Assembly (NCBI RefSeq): GCF_028368995.1
Contig: NZ_JAQNDL010000001.1
Span: forward strand, 2,940,001-3,004,000
Direction of reading: 5' to 3'
DNA length: 64,000 nt
Source: Nannocystis bainbridge
GTDB lineage: Bacteria > Myxococcota_A > Polyangia > Nannocystales > Nannocystaceae
The position numbers and the translations under genes are program-made. Of the stretch, positions 58,269-64,000 are shown piece after piece; the stretch's first letter is position 1, and each line of letters starts with the position of its first letter. A model generated the notes under the pieces. It made no database searches. It was not told the DNA's origin and saw nothing but the letters and a program-made list of their open reading frames with translations.

Positions 58269-60764
58269 TTGTCCCTCGCACCGCCAGCGCGCCCGCCCGC
58301 GCGACCCGCCGCCGGCCCCGGTCCGTGGCCGCTCGGGCTGGCCGCCGCCGCGGTCGCGGGCCTGGTGCTGATCCCCGGCCACGGCGCGCACGGCCTGTGG
58401 TCGCAGGGCGAGATCGGGGCGCTGCAGCGCGCCCAGGCGGCCCTCGGCGCCGCGCTCTCGGGCCTGGAGCGCAGCCCGTGGCTGCCCGACGCCCTGCGGA
58501 CGCAGGCGCTCGCGCTCGTCGGCGACCCGGCGGCGATCCGCCTGCCCGGCGCGCTCGCCACCTGTGCCCTCGTGGCGCTGGCCGCCGGCCTGGCTCGCGC
58601 GCTCGGCCTGTCGGCGACGATCTCCGCGCTGGCCGGCATGTTCGCCCTGGCCTTCCCGCTGTCGCTCACTCAGGGCCGCCTGGCCCTCGGCGATCCGATC
58701 GGCGAGCTGGCCGGGACCGTCGCCGCGCTGCTGCTCGCCGCCGCCCTGGCCAGCCCGCGCCTCGCCCGCGGCCTGGGCCTCGCCGCAGCCGGCAGCCTGG
58801 CCCTGGCCCTCGCCGCCACCGCCTCGGGCCTGTGGCTCGGCGTGGTCCTCCCGCTGGCCGCCGCCGCGCTGTGGGGACCTGTCCCCGCGAGCATGTCCTC
58901 AGGAACATCTCTAAAAAGGCATGTTCCAGGGGACATGTCCGATGGATTATGCTCTGAAGCACATGCCCATTCAGACATGTCCGCCCGGACATCTCCGGAT
59001 GACGTCACCGCGAACCTGACCGCCGCGCCGTCCGGCCTCGGCACCGCGAGCCTGGCCGCCGCGCCGTCAGCTTCGTCCGGCCTCGGCGACGCTCCCGCGA
59101 GCCTGGCTGTCGGACCGGCGGACGTCTCGTCCCGCCGCGGCCCGGCCCCCGCCTCACCTGTCTCTTCGGACCTGTCCTCGCGGCCATCTCGATTGCAGAC
59201 CCCGCTGCGGCTGGTGCTGGTCGCCGGCGCCGTCGCGGCCGCCGGCGTGGCCGGCTGGCTCGCCTACAATCAGGGCGACGGCTACATCCCCGCGCTCGGG
59301 GCCGCCAAGGACATGGTCCTGCGCGAGCGGCCGCACGTGCGGGGCTTCCACGCCGCGCTCGAGGACTGCGGCTACCAGCTGTTCCCGTGGCTGCCGCTGG
59401 TGCTGCTCGGGCTGCTGCAGCCGGGGCGGGCCCGCTGGCCCGCGCTGTGGTTCGCCGTCGGCCTGGCGCTGGCCAGCGCCTCGTCGCTGCTGTACGGCGC
59501 GCGCGCGGTGCCGCTGACGGTGCCCGCCGCCGTGCTCGCCGCCGCCGCCTTCGCCCGCCTCGTCTCCCCGCGCACGCCCGCGGCCGCGCGTCGGCTGGCC
59601 CTCGTGCTCGCCCTCGCCGGCTGCTGGATCTTCGCCAAGGACGCCCGCCGCACCCCCAGCCGGATCGGCGCCGCCCTGGCGCCCACGCGCGGCGAGCACA
59701 ACTACCCCGCCGCCGACCTCGGCGCCGCCGACCTGCTGTCCGGCCTCGCCGGCGGGGCCGCCGTCGCGCTTGTCCTTTCGGCCATGTTCTCCGCGCCAGG
59801 TCCCGGAGGACAGGGCTCTTCGCGCATGTCGAGAAAGCTCTACGCGCTGCGGACCCGCCTGCCCGGCTGGCTGCCGGCCGCGATCATGGTCGCCTGCCTC
59901 GGCCGGCAGGCGTGGAGCTACGGCCGCGACCTGCTGCCGCGGACCAGCGAGCAGTTCTCGCTGCTGCGCCCGCTGACGCGCTGGGCCGCGTGGACCGAGG
60001 CTGGCGCGCTGCCGCCGACCCTCGGCGTCCACCGCGTGTCCGACCCCGGCCTCGAGCTCTACGGCCCGGCCCCGGACCTGCGGGTCCCGCTGGCCACCCG
60101 CGAGGCGCTGGCCAACGTGCTGCGCCAGCCGGCCCCGGCGGCCGCGCTGATCCGCACCAGCGAGCTGGCGGCGCTGCACCAGACCGCCCGCGCCGGCGGC
60201 TTCTCGTTGCACGTGCTCGACGCCAGCAACCGCGACGTCCTCCTGATCGCCAACACCCTGCCGCCGGGCGCGGACGACATGAACCCGATCCGCCGGGTCC
60301 TGTTCGACGAGCCGCCGGCGCTGGCCCACCCGACGCTGCTGCGCTTCGACGACTTCGTCGAGGTGATCGCGTGGGAGTGGGACGAGCCGGTGGTGCGCGG
60401 CCGCGAGGTCGAGCTGCGCGTGGTCCTGCGCCCGCTCAAGGCCATGCCGAGCGGCAGCAAGATCACCGTGCGGCTGCAGCAGGGCCGGCTGTCGCGCGTC
60501 AACCCGATGCCGCACGACCTGGTCGAGAACATCTACCCCCCGCAGTACTGGCGCCCCGGCGACTACCTGCTGCACCGCTTCCGCGTCCACGTGCCGACGC
60601 TCGAGATCGTGCCCGGCCCGCACGAGGTGGTGATCGGCATGCGCCGGACCGAGTCCAGCAACTACAAGATCACCGTCCCCGAGGGCGAGACCGGCGAGCA
60701 CGGCGTGCGCGTGTTCGCCGGCCCGCACGAGTTCGCCGTCGTCGGCGAGCTGCAGGTCTGGTAG
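58269..60764 (+). CDS. Polytopic membrane protein, glycosyltransferase (GT39/ArnT)-like
   Basis: An 831-residue inner-membrane protein with many hydrophobic segments in residues 15-200 and 310-480. QGEIGALQRAQAAL and LTQGRLALGDPIGELAG lie where PMT-family transferases have their loop motifs, and a large soluble C-terminal domain (about 520-831) follows. The catalytic Asp-Glu pair is not certain. The start is probably TTG 58269; no in-frame ATG or GTG occurs before the first membrane segment. Residues about 203-240 are a hydrophilic insert encoded by clustered hairpin elements (58873-59000), followed by a Ser/Ala-rich stretch before the next membrane segment. Confidence 0.72.
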   Translation: MSLAPPARPPARPAAGPGPWPLGLAAAAVAGLVLIPGHGAHGLWSQGEIGALQRAQAALGAALSGLERSPWLPDALRTQALALVGDPAAIRLPGALATCALVALAAGLARALGLSATISALAGMFALAFPLSLTQGRLALGDPIGELAGTVAALLLAAALASPRLARGLGLAAAGSLALALAATASGLWLGVVLPLAAAALWGPVPASMSSGTSLKRHVPGDMSDGLCSEAHAHSDMSARTSPDDVTANLTAAPSGLGTASLAAAPSASSGLGDAPASLAVGPADVSSRRGPAPASPVSSDLSSRPSRLQTPLRLVLVAGAVAAAGVAGWLAYNQGDGYIPALGAAKDMVLRERPHVRGFHAALEDCGYQLFPWLPLVLLGLLQPGRARWPALWFAVGLALASASSLLYGARAVPLTVPAAVLAAAAFARLVSPRTPAAARRLALVLALAGCWIFAKDARRTPSRIGAALAPTRGEHNYPAADLGAADLLSGLAGGAAVALVLSAMFSAPGPGGQGSSRMSRKLYALRTRLPGWLPAAIMVACLGRQAWSYGRDLLPRTSEQFSLLRPLTRWAAWTEAGALPPTLGVHRVSDPGLELYGPAPDLRVPLATREALANVLRQPAPAAALIRTSELAALHQTARAGGFSLHVLDASNRDVLLIANTLPPGADDMNPIRRVLFDEPPALAHPTLLRFDDFVEVIAWEWDEPVVRGREVELRVVLRPLKAMPSGSKITVRLQQGRLSRVNPMPHDLVENIYPPQYWRPGDYLLHRFRVHVPTLEIVPGPHEVVIGMRRTESSNYKITVPEGETGEHGVRVFAGPHEFAVVGELQVW
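58873..58995. repeat. Cluster of TGTCC/GGACA hairpin elements inside a gene
   Basis: At least four elements are packed here, including GGGGAC-CT-GTCCCC (58873), a TGTTCC/GGGGACA pair near 58922 and TGTCC-GCCC-GGACA (58978-58991). All stay in frame and encode a hydrophilic linker such as LKRHVPGDMSDG. Confidence 0.75.
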
Positions 60765-60767
60765 ACC

Positions 60768-60781
60768 TGTCCTTCGGGACA
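60768..60781. terminator. TGTCC-TTCG-GGACA hairpin between convergent genes
   Basis: A consensus element with a UUCG-type loop fills the 18-base gap between the membrane protein stop and the hydrolase stop. Such cUUCGg hairpins are very stable in RNA. Confidence 0.65.
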
Positions 60782-60782
60782 T

Positions 60783-61640
60783 CTACGTCGATACCACCCG
60801 CGAGGTCGTGCGCACGAACGTGGCGATGTGCTGCGCGCTGGCCTCGGGGTGCTGGTGGTGCGGGCCGTGGCCGGCCGACGGGTACGTCAGCAGCTGCACC
60901 GTCGGCAGCGTCTGGTTCAGCGCGTACCAATTCTCGACGGGAAAGACGATGTCGTGGTCGCCGGCGATGTGGAGGATCGGCAGCGTCGTCGCTCGCAGCG
61001 CCGCCAGCACCGGCAGCGCCGGGAAGATCGGCGCGGACGGGTCGCCGGACAGGTTGGCGCGGGCGAACTCGGCCGGCACCGGCGGGCTGCGGTCCGTCGT
61101 GCGCGCGGCGATGCGGTCGGCCGAGCGCCGGGCCGCCGCGCGGCTCTCGGGCGAGCGCGGCTCGAAGAACAGGATCACCTCGTCCTCGAAATCGTTGACC
61201 TCGCGCCCCGCCGTGGCGAAAAACAGCGCCTCCGCCGGCTTGACGTTCGGCCCCGGCGGCGTGGTCCCCAGCAGCACCGCGTGGCTCAGGTGCGTCGGGT
61301 GCAGGGCCACGAGCACCTGGGCGACCAGGCCGCCGAGCGACCAGCCGCCGATCACCACCTCGCGCAGCCCCAGCGCCTCGATGAGGTCGCGCGGGTCGTT
61401 CACCATCACGAACGGATCGTAGCTCGCGGTCCCGGTCGACAGCCCGAGGCCGCTGTAGTCGAACGTGATCACGCGGAAGCCAGCTGCCACCAGCGCGTCG
61501 AGGAAGGCCGGGTCCCAGCAATCCAGGTTGCCGCGGAAGCGGGTGCAGAGGACGATCGGCTGGCCGTCGCCGATCGCTCGATACGCCAGACGGCGGCCGT
61601 GGATGTCGATGAACTGATTCGCTGCGTCGATGGCGGACAT
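60783..61640 (-). CDS. Alpha/beta hydrolase
   Basis: A 285-residue soluble hydrolase. The nucleophile elbow GGWSLGG, an Asp in AGDHDIVFP and the His in AGHGPHH complete the triad. TRFRGNLDCWDPAFLDALVA resembles the oxyanion-hole region of epoxide hydrolase or haloperoxidase-like members. ATG 61640 (MSAIDAANQFIDIHGRRLAYR) is chosen. No signal peptide. Substrate unknown. Confidence 0.92.
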   Translation of the reverse strand: MSAIDAANQFIDIHGRRLAYRAIGDGQPIVLCTRFRGNLDCWDPAFLDALVAAGFRVITFDYSGLGLSTGTASYDPFVMVNDPRDLIEALGLREVVIGGWSLGGLVAQVLVALHPTHLSHAVLLGTTPPGPNVKPAEALFFATAGREVNDFEDEVILFFEPRSPESRAAARRSADRIAARTTDRSPPVPAEFARANLSGDPSAPIFPALPVLAALRATTLPILHIAGDHDIVFPVENWYALNQTLPTVQLLTYPSAGHGPHHQHPEASAQHIATFVRTTSRVVST

Positions 61641-62307
61641 GCTGCCGGTGTAGCCCCGGCGACGGCGCGGCAAAACCCGACCAAGGTCGGATGCGGCGTC
61701 CGGGCGACAAGCGCGAGAACTCGCGGTCCTGTGAATCGCGGGCGCGATCGATACGACGAGCGTGTTGCGACGAAGCCGCGGTGCCATCAATGCTGCGTCG
61801 TTCCAGGCACCGCCGAATCGAATCACCACAGTCGCAGCGACGATTCGCCCCGGGCCTGACGCCGTGACGCCTGGCGCTGCGATCGCTCGAGGAGGGCGGG
61901 GTCGGGTCCGCTGTCCGGCCTCGCCCGACCCCCCGACTGCGCGATCTCCTCACCCGGCGCCGCGCCGGACCGGCGTTCCGGCGCCCGGCGGCCGCGGCCT
62001 GCGGAGATCGCGCGATGCCACCAGCGGCCGGCCCGGGCAGAAACGTGACAGCCGAGACGGATCGCGCGGCTGGCGGCCACCGCCTCGCCCAAACTGTCCG
62101 AAAAGACATGCTGTCTCCGCTTCGAAGTCACGACCATCGCAATGCATGTTTCTTCGGACATGTCCTCGGAGACATCTATCTGCGCTGCGACTGGTGCCAA
62201 TTGTGATGATTCGGCGGCCACCCGGGCAGTCACCGAGGAGGCTTCCTGAACACAACGCGGCGAACACGCAGCATTCGCGCGTTCTGCGTCGTGATAGCTT
62301 CCGGCCA
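61641..62307. other. 667-base gap with hairpin elements near its right end
   Basis: No gene is supported. Hairpin-family copies include TGTC-CGAAAA-GACA at about 62095-62108 and TGTC-CTCGGA-GACA at 62161-62174. The hydrolase promoter should lie at the left; the control region of the Thr-rich lipoprotein at the right. Confidence 0.4.
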
Positions 62308-63231
62308 ATGCGTAACCCTCGTTTCGCCTCTCCTGCCTTCTTCTTCTTGCTCGCGGCTGCTGGCTGCTCCGATCCGTCAGCGCTCACCGACACGTTGGCC
62401 ACCGACACTGGCACGACGACCGGTACCGGCACCGACACCACGACCGGCGTGTTGCCGACGACCACGGACAAGCCGACCTCGACCACCGACGAGACGACCT
62501 CGACTTCGACCACCGAGCCGGGCACCTCGACGACGCCGGACCCGATCACCAGCACCACCGTCGATCCGAGCACCACCACGACCACCACGGATACGACGGC
62601 GACCACCGATACCACCACCACGACGGACGCGACCACCGACACCACCACGGACGCGACCACCGACACCACCACGGACGCGACCACCGAGACGACGACGGAC
62701 GCGACCACCGACACGTCCACGACCACGGACGCGACCACGGACGCGACCACCGAGACCGGCACCACCGAGACCACCACCGAGACCACCACCGAGACCGGCA
62801 CCACCGAGACCACCACCACCACCGAGACCGGCACCACCGAGACCGGCACCACCGAGACCAGCACCACCGAGACCGGCACCACCGGTGAGCCCGCGTGCAC
62901 CCCGGGCGAACCCCTGTGCGCCTGCATCGAGAACGAGTGCAACAACGGCGCCCCGTGCGTCCTCGGCGAGTGCCCCCAGGCCTCCGACCTGTGTCCGTGG
63001 GAGTTCGACGGCGAGTGCGACGAGGGCACCTTCTGCGACGAGGGCACCGACCCGTTCGACTGCTGCGCCTCCCCGGAGAACGGCGTGTGCGAGGAGCACA
63101 CCGCCCCCGGCGGCACCTGCTCCAAGGGCACCGACTTCTGGGACTGCGGCTACTGCCCGTGGGTCGACGACGGCGAGTGCGACGACGGCATCTACTGCCC
63201 CGAGGGCTCGGACGTGAACGACTGCGCGTGA
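62308..63231 (+). CDS. Lipoprotein with long Thr-rich stalk and Cys-rich C-terminus
   Basis: A 307-residue protein. The signal MRNPRFASPAFFFLLAAAGC is a clear lipobox (Cys20). Residues about 30-195 are almost entirely Thr, Asp, Glu, Ser and Gly (units such as TTDAT and TTETG), encoded by 24-base and 15-base DNA repeats at about 62580-62885. The last 110 residues have about 20 Cys in repeated units like WEFDGECDEGTFCDEGTDPFDC, which appear twice more in variant form. A surface-exposed disulphide-rich domain on a stalk is inferred. Confidence 0.85.
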   Translation: MRNPRFASPAFFFLLAAAGCSDPSALTDTLATDTGTTTGTGTDTTTGVLPTTTDKPTSTTDETTSTSTTEPGTSTTPDPITSTTVDPSTTTTTTDTTATTDTTTTTDATTDTTTDATTDTTTDATTETTTDATTDTSTTTDATTDATTETGTTETTTETTTETGTTETTTTTETGTTETGTTETSTTETGTTGEPACTPGEPLCACIENECNNGAPCVLGECPQASDLCPWEFDGECDEGTFCDEGTDPFDCCASPENGVCEEHTAPGGTCSKGTDFWDCGYCPWVDDGECDDGIYCPEGSDVNDCA

Positions 63232-63272
63232 CGCCGCCCGCGCGGACGGGGCTCTGCTAGCCTCGTCCGCGC

Positions 63273-64000
63273 ATGGCCCCCGTCGCCCCGCAGGTGTTCG
63301 CCGTCAGCGAGCTGGTCAATCGCGCCCACCGCAGCATCGAGCAGCAGTTCCCGCCGCTGTGGGTCGAGGGCGAGATCACCAACCTGCGGCTCGTCAACAG
63401 CGGCCACGCCTACTTCACCCTGCGCGACAGCCACGCCGTCCTGCCGGTGGCGATGTGGCGCAGCGCCCTCTCGCGCCTGCGCCACCGCCTCGCTGACGGC
63501 CAGCTGTTCCGCGTCTACGGCCGCCTCGGCATCTACGCCCAGCAGGGCAAGTTCCAGCTGTACGCCGAGCGGGCCGAGCCGGCCGGCCTCGGCGCGCGCA
63601 TGCAGCAGCTCGAGCAGCTCAAGGCCAAGCTGGCCGCCGAGGGCCTGTTCGCGCGCGAGCGCAAGCGACCGATCCCCGCCTGGCCGCGCACCGTCGGCGT
63701 CGTCACCTCTGCCAGCGGCGCCGCGATCCACGACATCCTCAAGGTCGCCCGCAGCCGCTGCCCGGTGCGCATCCTCCTGTCGCCCGCGCAGGTCCAGGGC
63801 GACGACGCCGCCTTCAGCATGGTGCGCGCGCTGCAGCGGCTGCAGCGGCGGCCGGGCGTCGACGTGATCATCCTCGGCCGCGGCGGCGGGGCCCAGGAGG
63901 ACCTGTGGGCCTTCAACGACGAGGGCCTCGCGCGGGCTGTCGCCGCCTGTCCGGTGCCCGTCGTGTCCGCCGTCGGTCACGAGGTCGACATCACGATCTG
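63273..64000 (+). CDS. xseA: Exodeoxyribonuclease VII large subunit, cut by the window edge
   Basis: The first 242 residues of XseA. The N-terminal OB-fold reads VFAVSELVNRAHRSIEQQFP, WVEGEITNLRL and HAYFTLRDSHAVLPVAMW; then the catalytic core starts with RTVGVVTSASGAAIHDIL, VDVIILGRGGGAQEDLWAFN and VSAVGHEVDITI. The nuclease degrades single-stranded DNA with the small subunit XseB. The gene continues beyond the window. ATG 63273 is the first in-frame start. Confidence 0.96.
   Translation, partial: MAPVAPQVFAVSELVNRAHRSIEQQFPPLWVEGEITNLRLVNSGHAYFTLRDSHAVLPVAMWRSALSRLRHRLADGQLFRVYGRLGIYAQQGKFQLYAERAEPAGLGARMQQLEQLKAKLAAEGLFARERKRPIPAWPRTVGVVTSASGAAIHDILKVARSRCPVRILLSPAQVQGDDAAFSMVRALQRLQRRPGVDVIILGRGGGAQEDLWAFNDEGLARAVAACPVPVVSAVGHEVDITI

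Noticed and set aside
62580..62885. Short regular DNA repeats as a possible CRISPR array
   Set aside because: The repeats are in-frame Thr/Asp/Glu codons within a lipoprotein stalk, with no unique spacers and no cas genes.

Overview
The window reads as chromosomal DNA of a high-GC myxobacterium. The best guess is a Nannocystis-like member of the Nannocystineae, and this placement is an inference. It rests on the very high GC with G/C-ending codons, several lipoproteins with Thr/Ser/Gly-rich stalks and Myxococcales-type Cys-rich (DUF4215-like) repeats, a Ser/Thr kinase fused to a long propeller-like tail, multihaem and dihaem cytochromes, a selenoprotein, and a hybrid PKS-NRPS whose first module has the myxobacterial ACP-KS-AT-AT layout.

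Layout. 0.1-2.2 kb: a five-haem cytochrome lipoprotein and an unknown acidic protein. 2.9-7.2 kb: a compact azole/azoline RiPP (TOMM) cluster. It has a 95-residue precursor whose core is almost pure Cys-x-Gly, a YcaO protein fused to an E1-like domain and ending in a PxPxP-type tail, a SagB-type FMN dehydrogenase, and a separate RRE plus E1-like protein. It resembles the heterocycloanthracin type known from Bacillus. 7.4-13.9 kb: a GH1 glycosidase, an SDR, unknown genes, and a three-gene group around a membrane-fused ECF sigma factor. 14.2-23.0 kb (minus strand): a minimal hybrid line PKS (ACP-KS-AT-AT-ACP), NRPS (docking-C-A-PCP, code predicting glycine) and a stand-alone thioesterase-like protein with Cys at the nucleophile position. 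23.9-31.3 kb: a Thr-rich lipoprotein, Fe superoxide dismutase with a TTGGCA-type operator array, unknown proteins, a lipoprotein/TonB-dependent receptor pair and a DUF202 protein.

31.3-46.4 kb: cell-division genes ftsA and ftsQ, with ftsZ about 8.6 kb away instead of directly following ftsA. Between them lie a PhyH dioxygenase, a LysR/SDR divergent pair, the large kinase and a lipoprotein. Then come aroE and an unknown gene. 46.7-48.6 kb: a SelW-like selenoprotein with in-frame TGA and a SECIS-like hairpin, downstream of a dihaem peroxidase-like protein, plus a DksA/TraR zinc-finger protein. 49.0-58.2 kb: an Old Yellow Enzyme, a DUF4215 lipoprotein, a three-gene molybdenum hydroxylase operon (cytochrome c, 2Fe-2S subunit, Mo subunit) and an M61 protease. 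58.3-64.0 kb: a polytopic glycosyltransferase-like protein, an alpha/beta hydrolase, a Thr-rich lipoprotein and the start of xseA, cut by the window edge.

From about 24.4 kb onward the sequence is dotted with a small hairpin, TGTCC-N4-GGACA, often with a TTCG loop. Longer forms sit at convergent gene ends and shorter ones inside genes. I did not find it in the first 24 kb. No tRNA, rRNA, CRISPR array or intact insertion sequence was recognised by eye; a covariance-model search was not possible.
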